Source: Sphaerisporangium sp040685555 (GTDB lineage: Bacteria; Actinomycetota; Actinomycetes; Streptosporangiales; Streptosporangiaceae). Taken from it: a stretch of 64,000 bases of DNA. The stretch is from the NCBI RefSeq assembly GCF_040685555.1, contig NZ_JBFBIK010000016.1:1-64000 (forward strand), in the 5' to 3' direction. The notes beneath the pieces are model-generated. The model was not told the origin of the DNA, ran no database searches, and was given only the letters and a program-made list of their open reading frames with translations. Made by a program: the position numbers and the translations under genes. Of the stretch, positions 48,479 to 60,500 are shown one piece after another; position 1 is the stretch's first letter; the number at the start of each line of letters is the position of its first letter.

Positions 48479-49147
48479 CAGTCACTCCTCGCGACGGATC
48501 CCGGACTACCGAGGGTCCTCTCGTGAAGGCCCTCGGCTAGCGGCCGACTGCCGCCGCCGGAAGGGTCTTGCCATTAGCCAGGCCGCGAGCCGGGCCTCCC
48601 CGGCATCCAGCACCCCGATTAGTGTCGCGGATCATACAGAGGTGCTGACACAGCACCAGTAGAACACGCCTCGTGAAGGACGCGTCAACATGAAAGGAGT
48701 GATCCAGCAACATGGAAGAAGAGACACCGGGTCAGCGACCCGGACCGCACCTCGCGCCATTGCCGGAGTAATGTTCACGCTCGATTCTTCAATGGGTGTT
48801 CGACAGTGCTTCCACAATACACGTGGAATCGGCGCCCGCCGGCTGTCGCAACCCCTGCCCTCCGGTATGGGAATCCGCTCACACTAAAGCCTCGCATTAA
48901 ACGATAAAGGGGAACCCCAGTGTGCGACAAGACCCCAGAAAGGGGGAATACACCACGACCCTCGCGACTTTCGGAAATCATCAGGGAATGCCAGCGGCCT
49001 GGCGAGCGCGCCGGGTCCCGGTTAAGACGGGCATTCCGGTGCGATCGCCAGGCCGTGGGATGTCACAGTGCCCGCGAAGGCTCTTCGGCCCCGGCCGGGC
49101 TTCACCCGGCACGGTCACCTCGCCGGGATCAGGCTCCCGGCCACCTG
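48479..49147. other. Intergenic stretch with a perfect palindrome and possible small peptides
   Basis: GGTGCT-GACAC-AGCACC (48641-48657) is a perfect inverted repeat, a good operator candidate. Downstream, at 48690, AAAGGAG lies near two short plus-strand frames: 48690-48887 (65 codons), and 48712-48771, a 19-residue acidic/Pro-rich frame whose TAA overlaps an ATG. After AAAGGGG, a GTG near 48920-48922 opens further frames. None shows a recognisable motif, so no gene is claimed. The stretch has lower GC at 48660-48960 than its surroundings. Confidence 0.4.
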
Positions 49148-49582
49148 TCAGGCGGCGCCGCGGGGGCTGTTCTGGTAGGCGGCGAGCTTCCACTCGCCCT
49201 CGTGCCGGGCGACGACCCATGTGGCCCGGATGGCGCTCTCGTCGGAGAGCTCGGTCTCGCCGGCGCCGATCACGCCGCCGACGGTGATCACCAGGGCGGA
49301 GTCGTCGCTGAGGAACCGCACGTCGATGGGCTGCCCGGTTACCTGGGTGCCCTTGTACGGGCCCTGGAAGGCGCCTGCCATGAAGGCCTCGATCTGGTCG
49401 GCGCCCTTGCGGTAGAAGCCGGGAAGGATCATGGTCCCGTCCGGCGTGAAGACGTCGGCGAAGGCCTTGGCGTCCTGGTGCGCCCACGCGGCGACGATGC
49501 GCCCGGGGACCGAGACCACGGCGGCCTTGTCCGCCTCGGTGACGCCGGCGTCGATGGTCGCTGAGGAATTGGATGTGGCCAT
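49148..49582 (-). CDS. SgcJ/EcaC family (NTF2-like, SnoaL fold) protein
   Basis: 144 residues. VVSVPGRIVAAWAHQDAKAFADVFTPDGTMILPG, then FYRKGADQIEAFMAGAFQGPYKGTQVTG and a final strand ATWVVARHEGEWKLAAYQNSPR match the family named after SgcJ of the C-1027 enediyne cluster. NTF2-like folds serve as cyclases, isomerases or binding proteins. ATG 49582 has GAAGGG. It lies 64 bp after the flavin monooxygenase-like gene on the same strand. Its presence beside a beta-tyrosine cassette echoes enediyne loci. Confidence 0.8.
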   Translation of the reverse strand: MATSNSSATIDAGVTEADKAAVVSVPGRIVAAWAHQDAKAFADVFTPDGTMILPGFYRKGADQIEAFMAGAFQGPYKGTQVTGQPIDVRFLSDDSALVITVGGVIGAGETELSDESAIRATWVVARHEGEWKLAAYQNSPRGAA

Positions 49583-49646
49583 GGTCAACCCTTCTCCGTG
49601 AGAGGCGATGCTGATAGAAGATGGCGAACGGGCGTCCGCCCGCCGA

Positions 49647-50831
49647 TCAGATGTAGAGCGTGTTGGGCTCGAGACCGCACAGGATCCGGCCGTACAGCTC
49701 GGCGTTGGTGTTGGGGTGCATCAGGGCGTGCAGGTTGACCGCCTGGATGTCACGGGCGATGCGCTGGATCGGCACGTGGCTGTAGATCGACCCTCCGCCG
49801 CTGGCCGTGTTGAAGATGTCCACGGCCTCCTTCGCCAGCCTGCACACCGCGCCCATGTCGGCGCGTGCCCTGGCTCGCTCCTCCAGCGTCCACGCCGCGC
49901 CCTCGACGCCCTTGGTGTCGACCAGGGACGTCAGGCGGTGGGCGTGGAACTCGGCCTCGTCGATCTTCATCGACGCGTCCGCCACCTGCAGGTGGGTCAG
50001 CGGGGCCTCGCTCTGGCTGCCGTAGCCGGTGTAGGTGATCTTGCGCTCGGGAAGCCGCTCCAGGAACGTCTCCTTGGCGCCCTTGGCCATGCCGACCACG
50101 GTCCCGACCGAGGAGGCCGAGGCGACCGGGAGCAGCGGGGTCCGGTAGATCGGCCGCTCGGCGTTGGCCTGCGAGGCCGACTGGCCCTGCAGCACCGCGC
50201 CGAGGTGCAGCACACGCTCGGACGGGATGAAGACGTCCTGCGCGATCGTGCTGACGCTGCCGGTGCCCTTCAGGCCCGCCGTGTACCAGTCGTCGGCGAT
50301 CTGCAGGTCGGAGATCGGGACCAGCGCCATGATCGGCGCGGGCTCGCCCTCCCCTCCTACCAGGATCGCGACGACGACCTGCCAGTGGCTGTGCAGGGCG
50401 CCGCTGATGAAGCCCCACTTGCCGTTGACGACGATGCCGCCCTCGACCGGCGCGGCCATCGCGGTCGGGCTCAGCGTCCCGCACACCCGCACGTCAGGGG
50501 TCGAGAACACCTCGTCCTGGACCTGGTCGGGGAACAAACACGCCATCCACGTCGGGATCCAGTACACCGACGCCACCCACGAGGTGGACCCATCGGCCCT
50601 GCCGAGCTCCGACGCCACGTCGACCAGCGTGCGGGTGTCGGACTCGTAGCCGCCGTAGCGGATGGGCACCCTCAGCTTGAAGACGCCGGCGTCGGCGAGG
50701 GCCTCGATGGACTCCTCGTGAATGCGCCGGTTCTCCTCCGCCCAGGCCGCGTTCTTGCGCAGAACGGGCACCAGTTCGGACGCACGACGAGCAAGCTGTT
50801 CCCGCGTCGGAACATCGGTCGTCAGCACCAT
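49647..50831 (-). CDS. Acyl-CoA-dehydrogenase-fold flavin-dependent monooxygenase (HsaA-like)
   Basis: 394 residues. LADAGVFKLRVPIRYGGYE and LGRADGSTSWVASVY at the N-terminus, GGIVVNGKWGFISGALHSHW in the middle and a C-terminal helical bundle ending HPNTNAELYGRILCGLEPNTLYI match the Acyl-CoA_dh_2 type group-D monooxygenases, which hydroxylate phenols with reduced FMN or FAD. Substrate may be an aromatic intermediate of the beta-tyrosine pathway. No flavin reductase gene is in the window. Divergent from the HpaB-type gene. Confidence 0.82.
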   Translation of the reverse strand: MVLTTDVPTREQLARRASELVPVLRKNAAWAEENRRIHEESIEALADAGVFKLRVPIRYGGYESDTRTLVDVASELGRADGSTSWVASVYWIPTWMACLFPDQVQDEVFSTPDVRVCGTLSPTAMAAPVEGGIVVNGKWGFISGALHSHWQVVVAILVGGEGEPAPIMALVPISDLQIADDWYTAGLKGTGSVSTIAQDVFIPSERVLHLGAVLQGQSASQANAERPIYRTPLLPVASASSVGTVVGMAKGAKETFLERLPERKITYTGYGSQSEAPLTHLQVADASMKIDEAEFHAHRLTSLVDTKGVEGAAWTLEERARARADMGAVCRLAKEAVDIFNTASGGGSIYSHVPIQRIARDIQAVNLHALMHPNTNAELYGRILCGLEPNTLYI

Positions 50832-51241
50832 ATCCTCCTAAAAGAATCCGACGAGAATGTGCGGCGCCGGCAAGATGCGCGCCGGATGGCCGGAACCCAA
50901 ACGTGGCCGGATGGCCGTCCGCCGATGCTCACCATTCGAAGTTCGCATTCCCGCCCGGCTCGCGCATCTTCTGGATTGCGGGGCCACCGCCGGGCCGGGG
51001 ACAGACCGCAACGTGAGAGATGCCCACGGAAATCCCCGGTGTGAGGATTAAGGTCCGCAACAGGCTTGCGGTGTGCCCGTCCATCAACGTCGGCGAGCGG
51101 GACGTGTCGTCGACAACACTCCGGCTCCGGCCGTTTACCCGACCCCTTTCCTGCCGGCGCGCGCGTGCGATCGCGGACTTTCTTCGAGCGCGTCCCATTG
51201 ACAGCCACGCTCGACAGCTACCGATTCATCGAGGAGTTGAG
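50832..51241. other. Divergent promoter region between two monooxygenase genes
   Basis: About 410 bp without a convincing gene. GGATGGCCG is repeated (near 50885 and 50907). GAGGAGTTGAG immediately before 51242 is the ribosome binding site of the HpaB-type gene. No clear operator was identified. Confidence 0.4.
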
Positions 51242-52849
<1,608 letters not shown>

Positions 52850-52870
52850 GCACGACCCACCACAGACCGG

Positions 52871-52899
52871 GACCACCGATGCGCCGCGCATCGGTGGTC
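52871..52899 (+). terminator. Perfect 13-bp hairpin terminator
   Basis: GACCACCGATGCG-CCG-CGCATCGGTGGTC follows the hydroxylase stop by 21 bp. After it, GGTCGCGTACGGCCC occurs twice in tandem (about 52930-52961). Confidence 0.85.
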
Positions 52900-53026
52900 T
52901 CGTCGTGTTCCCCCGCGCGTCCCAGCCCGGCCCGGTCGCGTACGGCCCGGTCGCGTACGGCCCGCGGGAACGGCGAGGTCCGCGAACCGGCGAGGCCGGG
53001 GAAGATCCAGGTCAGGGAACGCGAAA

Positions 53027-53050
53027 CGGCGGAGGTGGTCACCTCCGCCG
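53027..53050 (-). terminator. Perfect 11-bp hairpin terminator for the minus-strand NRPS operon
   Basis: CGGCGGAGGTG-GT-CACCTCCGCCG lies 18 bp past the stop of the dioxygenase gene. Confidence 0.75.
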
Positions 53051-53067
53051 CTTGGAACGCTCGCCGG

Positions 53068-53943
53068 TTACGCCGTGGCCACCGGAGCCGCCGCGGCCGG
53101 GATCAGGTCGCCGCCGGCCGCAAGGACCGAGTACGGGTCCTCCATCTCGTACCAGCCGAGGCCCGGCGGGCAGCGGTCGTAGCCGAGGAGCCGCCGCACC
53201 TCCTCCGGGTAGGCCAGCACCGCCTCCTTCGGCACCGCAAGGTACTGGTTCTCCTCCTGGCGGAGGTTGCCGAGGTCCAGCGCGAGGGTCATGCCGGTGC
53301 GCGGGTTGTCGGTGGTGTTGCGCCCGCCGCCGTGGTAGACGCCGCCGAGCCAGATCAGGCCCGATCCGGCGGGCATCTCGGTCGGGAACGCCTCCGAGGC
53401 CTCGGGGGCGCGCTCGTCGTCCCAGTGATGGCTGCCCGGGATGACCAGCGTGCCGCCGTTCTCCGCGGTGAACTCGCTCATGGCGACCATCAACTGCACC
53501 CGGCTCGTCGGGCCGGGGTGGCGGCGCAGGTGCAGCGCGTCGTCCCGGTGCAGGGGCTGTTTGCCCTGGCCCGAGTGGATCTGGATCAGCTGGGTGCCGC
53601 TGATCTGGATGGTCGGGGTCATCTCCACCCGCGACTTGCCGATCCACATGGGCACCGGCTTCTGCATGATCTCGCGTGCGGCCCCGAGGTAGAGGCGCTG
53701 CGTCACTACGGGCGTCAGATGGGTCGTGCGGGCGAACAGCGACGACACCCGCCGGGTCCGCTTGCCGTTGTACCAGTCCTCACCGTAGGCGCAGGCGTCG
53801 AGGGCCGGCTGGAAGTCGTCCCACAGCGCGGCCAGCGTGGCGTCGTCGACGAAGTTCTCGACGATCACGCCTCCGTCGCGCTCCAGGATCTCAACGACCT
53901 CACCGAGGTCGGCATCGGGCTGCACCCGGATCAGGCCCGCCAT
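53068..53943 (-). CDS. Phytanoyl-CoA dioxygenase (PhyH) family oxygenase
   Basis: 291 residues. Iron- and 2-oxoglutarate-dependent family: LERDGGVIVENFVDD at the N-terminus, QPLHRDDALH giving the first His and Asp ligands (about 134-140), and VYHGGGRNTT giving the distal His, with Arg in NPRTGMTL for the co-substrate. It may hydroxylate or halogenate; the presence of Asp in HRD argues for hydroxylation. Last gene of the minus-strand cassette; ATG 53943 has GAAAGGTGG. Confidence 0.88.
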   Translation of the reverse strand: MAGLIRVQPDADLGEVVEILERDGGVIVENFVDDATLAALWDDFQPALDACAYGEDWYNGKRTRRVSSLFARTTHLTPVVTQRLYLGAAREIMQKPVPMWIGKSRVEMTPTIQISGTQLIQIHSGQGKQPLHRDDALHLRRHPGPTSRVQLMVAMSEFTAENGGTLVIPGSHHWDDERAPEASEAFPTEMPAGSGLIWLGGVYHGGGRNTTDNPRTGMTLALDLGNLRQEENQYLAVPKEAVLAYPEEVRRLLGYDRCPPGLGWYEMEDPYSVLAAGGDLIPAAAAPVATA

Positions 53944-54032
53944 CGGGACCACCTTTCCTCACAGAGTTGTTCGTACGGCCGTGCGGCGGCCAGGCTCCCG
54001 CACGGCCGTCACGGATGTCCCGTGCGGCGCGG

Positions 54033-54308
54033 TCACGCCCTCGACGGGTTGCCGGCCTTCGCGACGACGGTGCGGATGAAGCCCGCGAGGTCCGGGTCCT
54101 CCTCGAAGATGTCGCCGACCTCGACCCAGATGCCGAGCTCGCCCTCGACCCGCGAGGCGAGCCGGTTCGCCGAGATCGACTCGCCGTTCAGCTCGAAGAA
54201 CGTCTCGTCCTCGTGGCCGGCCGGCACCTGGAGGACGTCCCTCCAGATGGCCTCGACCTTCGCCTCGATCGTGGCGACGCTGAGCTCCCCGCTCTGCTCT
54301 GTACTCAT
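54033..54308 (-). CDS. Free-standing peptidyl carrier protein (SgcC2-like role)
   Basis: 91 residues. IEAKVEAIWRDVLQVPAGHEDETFFELNGESISANRL holds the phosphopantetheine Ser44 in NGESIS. The Asn for the usual Gly before it is unusual. It is close to a free condensation enzyme, the aminomutase and an HpaB-type hydroxylase, and would carry beta-tyrosine during ring oxidation as in C-1027. It is paralogous to the serine-less protein at 35944. Confidence 0.88.
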   Translation of the reverse strand: MSTEQSGELSVATIEAKVEAIWRDVLQVPAGHEDETFFELNGESISANRLASRVEGELGIWVEVGDIFEEDPDLAGFIRTVVAKAGNPSRA

Positions 54309-54369
54309 TCGCTGTCCTCTCGCTTGCCTGGCAAGCCTTCTCGGTCGTTCAACGGTGTGTCGCGGTTGG

Positions 54370-55740
54370 TCAGGTCCATCGCACGGGCACGTCCGGGGCG
54401 GTCACCGTGCTCTCCAGCACCCGGTGGAACTCCGACGCCATGTCGATGATCGTGCTCTCGTCGAAGAGGTTGCTGTTGAAGCCGAGGGTGCCGACGATGT
54501 CGCCGGTGGAGTCGATCTCCAGGTGCCACATCGCGCCGTCCGGGATGTCGCCGCCCACGGCCTGCGACAGCAGCCGCCGGTGGATCTCGGAGTAGGTGAG
54601 GTCCCCGGCCGACTCGGAGGTGGCGAGCGGGGAGCGGAAGACCTGGAAGGCGCACACGGCGTGGTCGTCGGCGAACGAGGGAAGCATGAGCTCGGGCGCG
54701 ACCCCCATGACCTCGGCGAAGGGGATGTCGTTGCTCCAGGCCTCGATGCAGGTGGCCCGGGTGCGCTCGACGGCCTCCCGGAAGGTGCCGCACCCCGCGA
54801 GGTCGACCCGCAGGGGGACGAAGTTGAAGAAGGATCCGACCGTGTCGTGGAACCGCATCTGGGCGCGACCGGAGGTGAACGTCGGGACCACGATGTCGGT
54901 GGTCCCCGTCGTCTTGCGGAGCAGCGTGGCGTAGACGGCGAGCAGCACCATGAAGGGCGAGCTGCGCGTGCTCTTGGAGATCTCGAGGACCTTGGCCGTC
55001 AGCTCGGCGGGCAGCCAGAAGCGGTGCCACGCCGTCGTCTTCGGAAGCCCGGCCGACCGCAGGTGGTCGGTGGGGGTGGCGAGGATGCTCCCGCCCGCCA
55101 GCTTTTCCCGCCAGTACTCGCGCTTCGTGTTCGCGGCGGCGCCGGCCTCGCTCGTCTGCCAGCGGGCGAACTCCTGGTACTGGGAAACTTCGGGAAGCTC
55201 CACCGCGTGCCCCGTGCGGGCCGCGTAGAAGCCGGCGAGGTCGCGCATGATCAGGCGCATGGACCACTCGTCGGCGGCCGTGTGGTGGGCGATCAGCACG
55301 AGGATCGAGTCGTCGTCGGCGAACCGGCCGAGCACCGCCTGCAGGAGGGGCAGCTCCCGGACGCCGTAGTCGCCGGTCTCGATCTCGACGAGCAGCTCCT
55401 CCGCGCGCAGCTCGCGCCCGTCGGGGGCGACGTCGGTGAAGTCGTGCGTGACCAGGATGGGAGAAGAGGGCGGGACGACCTTCTGGTACCTGTCGTCATC
55501 GTCCCTGACGATCAGCGTGCGGAGCGCCTCGTGGCGGGCCACGACGTCGTCCAGGGCGTCCTGCAGGATGCCGGCCTCGATCCTCCCGCTGACGCGCCAG
55601 CCGCACACGATGTTGTACTTGGGGCCGAACGGTCCCTCGTCCTCGCCCCTGTCGAAATTGAAGAGGAATTGCTGGTTGAAGGAGAGCGGAATTCGCTCCG
55701 CCACGTCGCTCGGTGTGTGCGGTGCCTCAGAAATGGTCAT
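54370..55740 (-). CDS. Free-standing NRPS condensation enzyme (SgcC5-like role)
   Basis: 456 residues, one C domain. FNQQFLFNFDRG at the start, VVARHEALRTL (C2-like), active site HHTAADEWS with His152, His153 and Asp157, then VGSFFNFVPLRVDL (about 285). All catalytic residues are intact, in contrast to the C domain of the NRPS at 57524. In C-1027 such an enzyme joins carrier-bound beta-tyrosine to an alcohol. Partner unknown here. Confidence 0.92.
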   Translation of the reverse strand: MTISEAPHTPSDVAERIPLSFNQQFLFNFDRGEDEGPFGPKYNIVCGWRVSGRIEAGILQDALDDVVARHEALRTLIVRDDDDRYQKVVPPSSPILVTHDFTDVAPDGRELRAEELLVEIETGDYGVRELPLLQAVLGRFADDDSILVLIAHHTAADEWSMRLIMRDLAGFYAARTGHAVELPEVSQYQEFARWQTSEAGAAANTKREYWREKLAGGSILATPTDHLRSAGLPKTTAWHRFWLPAELTAKVLEISKSTRSSPFMVLLAVYATLLRKTTGTTDIVVPTFTSGRAQMRFHDTVGSFFNFVPLRVDLAGCGTFREAVERTRATCIEAWSNDIPFAEVMGVAPELMLPSFADDHAVCAFQVFRSPLATSESAGDLTYSEIHRRLLSQAVGGDIPDGAMWHLEIDSTGDIVGTLGFNSNLFDESTIIDMASEFHRVLESTVTAPDVPVRWT

Positions 55741-55913
55741 GATGCGCCACGTCCTCCTTCAGGTCCTCGTGCGAGATCGGCACCGCCGGGCTCGGTGCGT
55801 AAAGTCAATTCCCGGGGGAATCGGCCGGCTCGGGGTATCTCGTCCAGCCATATCGACTGTACAAACCCCGAGCCGGATTGCGGTTCTTCTGAAATGCCGA
55901 GTGACGCCGCGGA

Positions 55914-57527
55914 TCAGCGCAGTTCGACGTTTGCGCTCACGGGCGCCTGGAGGAACTCCCCGCGGGACACCGCGGCGGCTATGACCTCGAGGTCGTCGGA
56001 CATGTACCGGTCGTGGTCCAGGGTCGGCACCAGCGACCGGACGAGCTCGTAGGTGGCCTTGCCGACCGGGCTGAGCTGGTCGTACCGGCCGGACACGTCC
56101 ACCGCCTGCGCCGCGGCGAGGAACTCCACGGCGAGGATGCGGTTGTTGTTCGACAGCACCCTGCGGGCGTTGCGGGCCGCGATGAGGCCCATGCTGACGA
56201 CGTCCTGGTTGTCGCCGTTGGACGGGACGCTCTGGGTGCTGGCCGGGCCGATGGTCCGGTTCTCGGCGACCAGGGCCGTCGCCGGGTACTGCGCTCCGGC
56301 GAAGCCGCTGTTCAGGCCGGGGTCCCCCGCCACCAGGAACTCGGGGAGCCCGTCGCTGAGGTGACGGTTCAGCAGGCGGTTGGTGCGGCGCTCGGAGAAC
56401 ACCCCGAGCTGGGTGAGCGCGATGGTGACGTAGTCCATCGCGAACGCGATCGGCTGGCCGTGGAAGTTGGCGCCGTGGAAGATCTCCTCCCCGGCGAAGA
56501 ACAGCGGGTTGTCGTTGGAGGAGTTCAGCTCGATCCTGAGTTTCTCCGCGGCGTGGTACAGGGTGTCCCTGACCGCGCCGACCACCTGCGGGATGGCGCG
56601 CAGCGTGTACGCCTTCTGGATGTACACCTCGGTACGGTGCACGCCGTCGCCCGACTTCTGCTCGGCCGCCTGCCGCCGGAGCTCGGCATGCTCCAGCGTG
56701 AGCCCGCTCCCCCGTATGAGCGCCCGCATGTTCGCCGCGGTGTCCATCTGGCCCTGGTGCGGGCGGGCGATGTCGTGCCCCTGGGACAGGAACGGGCTGG
56801 TCGAGCCGCGCAGGGTCTCGACCACGAGCGCCGTGACGATCTCGGCCTGCCGCACCTGGCTGAGGGCCCGGTCCACGACCAGGGACCCGACACCGGTCAT
56901 GCCGGAGGTGCCGTTGATGAGCGACAGGCCCTCTTTGAAGCGGAGCTGCAGCGGCTCGATGCCGTGCTCCCGCAGGACCGCGCCGGTCTCCACCCGCTTG
57001 CCGTCGCGCAGGACGTACCCCTCGCCGATGAGCGTGGTGGCGACGTGGGCCAGCGTCGCGAGGTCGCCGCTGGCGCCCAGCGAGCCGATCTCCGGGATGG
57101 CCGGGGAGATCCCCAGGTTGAGGTACAGCGCGAGGCGTTCCAGCAGTTCGGGCCGGACCGCGGAGTAGCCCCTGGCGAGAGCGTTTAACCGGGCGGCGAG
57201 GATCGCCCTGGACTCGTCCTCGGCGAACAGCGGGCCGACGCCGGCGCTGTGGCTGCGCACCAGGTTGGTCTGGAGCTCGACCTCCTTGGAGGTGTCGACG
57301 AGCATGTAGATCATCTCGCCGTAACCCGTCGTCACACCGTAGACCGGGATGTTCTGGCGCACGGTGTCCTCGAACATCGCCCGGCTGGTGGCGGCCCTGG
57401 CCAGAGCCGCCGGGGCCACGGTGCACGTCGCCCAGTCCTCTGCGACCTTCCGGACATCGGCGATTTCCAGGCTCTCGCCATCGAAATCAACGGAGATCTC
57501 GGTTTCGACCAGAGTCACGTTTCTCAC
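55914..57527 (-). CDS. Tyrosine 2,3-aminomutase (MIO type, SgcC4-like)
   Basis: 537 residues. MIO-forming Ala152-Ser153-Gly154 in GASGDLATL, catalytic Tyr63 in YGVTTGYGEMIYM, and the long blocks NSSNDNPLFFAGEEIFHGANFHGQPIAF and AENRTIGPASTQSVPSNGDNQDVVSMGL agree closely with what I know of SgcC4, including these residue numbers. It makes beta-tyrosine from L-tyrosine. The GTG start overlaps the NRPS stop (GTGA). Distinguishing aminomutase from lyase is by similarity only. Confidence 0.92.
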   Translation of the reverse strand: MRNVTLVETEISVDFDGESLEIADVRKVAEDWATCTVAPAALARAATSRAMFEDTVRQNIPVYGVTTGYGEMIYMLVDTSKEVELQTNLVRSHSAGVGPLFAEDESRAILAARLNALARGYSAVRPELLERLALYLNLGISPAIPEIGSLGASGDLATLAHVATTLIGEGYVLRDGKRVETGAVLREHGIEPLQLRFKEGLSLINGTSGMTGVGSLVVDRALSQVRQAEIVTALVVETLRGSTSPFLSQGHDIARPHQGQMDTAANMRALIRGSGLTLEHAELRRQAAEQKSGDGVHRTEVYIQKAYTLRAIPQVVGAVRDTLYHAAEKLRIELNSSNDNPLFFAGEEIFHGANFHGQPIAFAMDYVTIALTQLGVFSERRTNRLLNRHLSDGLPEFLVAGDPGLNSGFAGAQYPATALVAENRTIGPASTQSVPSNGDNQDVVSMGLIAARNARRVLSNNNRILAVEFLAAAQAVDVSGRYDQLSPVGKATYELVRSLVPTLDHDRYMSDDLEVIAAAVSRGEFLQAPVSANVELR

Positions 57528-60500
57528 CCCATCATGGTTTGGGTAATTGCTTCTGTCGTTACGGCTTGCGGCTCAAGAAGAGCGGAGAGGCCGGCCGGTG
57601 TCGGATCGGCGTAGAAACGCGCGATCGGAACCGCCACGCCGAAGCGCCCGTGAATCCGATCAAGCAACACGGGGACGAGCAGGGAATGCCCGCCCGCCGC
57701 GAAGAAGGTGACGTCCGCGTCCGCCCGCTCGGTGCCGAGCAGCTCCGACCAGATCGCGGCGAGGTCGGTTTCCACGGGGGTCCGTGGCGGCGCGGGCGTG
57801 CGGGCGGTGGCGGGGGCCGGCAGCGCTGCCCGGTCCACCTTGCCGCCGACGTTGCGCGGAAGACGGTCCAGGGTTTTGAACGACACCGGCGGCATGGACT
57901 TGCCGAACCTCTGGCGCAGGGCGGCACGCCAGGAGTTCGCGGCGGCGTCAGGCGTACGGGGGACGACGTAGCCCACCAGGCGTCTGACCAGCCCGTCCGC
58001 GTCGGCCATCGCGACGACGGCGCACTCGGCCACCGACTCGTGCGCGGCCAGCGCCGCCTCGATGTCGGTCAGCTCCATGCGCGCGCCGTTGAACTTGACC
58101 TGGAAGTCCTTGCGCCCGCCGAACTCCAGGGAGCCGTCCCACCGCCGCCGGCCGAGGTCGCCGGTCCGGTAGGACCTGCGCCCGTCGTCGAAGCCGTTCA
58201 GGGGCAGGAAGGCGGACCGCTCCCCCGACGCCGCGCCGACGTACCCCGGCGTGATGTGCGGGCCGCGGATGACGATCTGCCCGGCGACCCCGGCCGGGCA
58301 GGGCCGGTCGTGCTCGTCCAGCACCAGGATCTGCCGCCCGGGGATCGGCCCGCCGATCGGCACCACGCCGTACACCGGGCCGGTGACCTCGTACCAGGTC
58401 GCCAGGATCGACTCGGTGGGGCCGTACAGGTTGACCAGCCGCAGCGCGGGCAGGGACGCGCGCAGCCCGTTGGCGAGCTCTCCGGCCAGCGGCTCTCCCG
58501 CCAGCAGGAGATGGCCGAGCGCCTCCAGCCCGTGCGCCGCGCCACCGGCGGTGATCACGCCGAGGAGCTGACGCGCGAAGCTGGGCACCGTCTGGAAGAC
58601 CGTGATCCGCTCGTCCGCGAGCCAGGCGGCCATCTTCTCGGGGTTCGCCCGCGTGCGCTCGGGCACCGGGTACAGCGTCGCGCCCGCGACGAGCGCCGAG
58701 AATATCTCCACCAGGCTCGCGTCGTACGCCGGCGCCGCCCACTGGGCCACGCGGGAGCCGGGGCCGATGCCGAACTCCCCGGCGAACCATGTGACGAACT
58801 GCGCGAAACTGCCATGAGACTGCGCGATGCCCTTGGGCCTGCCGGTCGAGCCGGAGGTGTAGGCGACGTAGGCCCGCCCGGCAGTACCACCGGAGGACGG
58901 CACAGGGCCGGCGGGCGCCGGGCGGCCGGTGCCGAGAAGAGCGAGGTCCAGGATCCGGCCGTCCAGCTCGTCGCGGTACCACCGGGCCAGCTCGTCGCCG
59001 TCCGGCTCCCCGTCCAGCACCAGCGCGGCCGGCCGGATGTCGTCGAGCACGGCCTTGCCCCGCTCACCGGCGTCCCCGGTGCCGAGGCAGACCAGGTGCG
59101 CCCCGGCGTCGAGCACTCCGAGGAGCGTCGCGACCTGGCGTGGTCCCTGGGACATCCGCACCGCCACCGGCAGCCCCTCGACGCCGCCGAGCGCCGCCAG
59201 CGCGCCGGTGACGGCCGCCGCCCGCTCCTCGATCTCCCGGTAGGAAACGCCGTTCCCGTCCCACACCACCGCTAGGGCGTCCGGGTCCGTACGGGCGCGC
59301 AGGTGCACCAGCTCTTGGACCGGCCGGTCCGCGGGGGCGGCGGCCTCGATCAGGTCCGCCTCGCGCAGCGCGGCCCGGATGCGGTCCGGTCCATCCAGGG
59401 GGAGGGCGTCGACCGGCAGCCCGGGTTCCCGCAGCGCGGCGGCAAGCAGGGTGTGGAGCTGCCCGGCGATCAGCCGTGCCGACTCGGCGTCGAACAGGCT
59501 GTCGCGGTACTCCAGCGACCCGGTCACGGAGGGACCGGCCCGCTCGATCGTGAGGGTGAGATCGGTCCTGGCCGAGCCGCCGCCTCCCAGGCACCGGACC
59601 GTCGTCCCGGGCAGCCTCAGGCCGCGCTCGGGTGACTCCTCGAACACGAACATGACGTCGCCCAGGGGAACCCGGTAGGGGTCACGGTCCACGTTGAGCG
59701 CCCGCACCAGCTCGTCGAAGGGCAGTTCCCGGTGCTCGAAGGCCTCCTCCGCCGCCCGCGCCGTCCTGCCGAGCAGCTCGCGGAACGCCGGGCGTCCCGA
59801 CAGGTCGGCGCGCAGCACCAGCAGGTTGGCGAAGGACCCGGCGACGTCGTCGAACCCGGGCCCGGGGCGCGTCGTCGCCGGTACCACGACCACCGGCCGC
59901 TCCTCGCGGCCGTACCTGCCCAGCAGGCACTGGAACGCCGCGAGCAGGGCGACCATCGGCGTGGTCCCCTCCTGCCGGCACAGCTTGGCGAGGGCACCGC
60001 CCAGCTCCTCGCCCCAGTCGAAGCGCACGACCCGGCCGTGGGACGACGGGCCCGGCGGCCGTGCCCGGTCCACCGGCAGCGCGGGTGGCGCCGGGGAAGG
60101 TGACAGCGCCCGCGTCGCCCGGTCCAGCAGGAGGCGGAACTCCGGACTGGACAGGCGGTCGCGCTCAAGGCCGGCATAGTCCGCGTACTGGCGCGGCGGG
60201 TCCGGCAGCGCGTCTCCGGCCGGGCGGCCGGCCACGACCGCGGCGTAGCAGGCGGAGATCTGGTTGACCAGGATCGACATCGACCGCTCGTCGGCCACCG
60301 CCTGGTGGCACACGAGCACCACGGCGTGCGGCCGGTCGCCCCGCCGATCCCGCGAGGGGGCCGGCCGCGCGACGGCCAGCCAGGCGAGCGGCCCCCTCGC
60401 CAGGTCGAACGGCGTGGCCGCCTGCTCGGCGCACCACCGCTCGGCCTGCTGGGCGAGCGTGCCGAGATCGGTGAACGAGACGGCGGCCTCGCCCACGGCG

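Noticed and set aside
54033..57527. Enediyne biosynthetic cluster
   Set aside because: The beta-tyrosine arm is present, but no PKSE, thioesterase or other enediyne core gene is within the window, so the class cannot be claimed.
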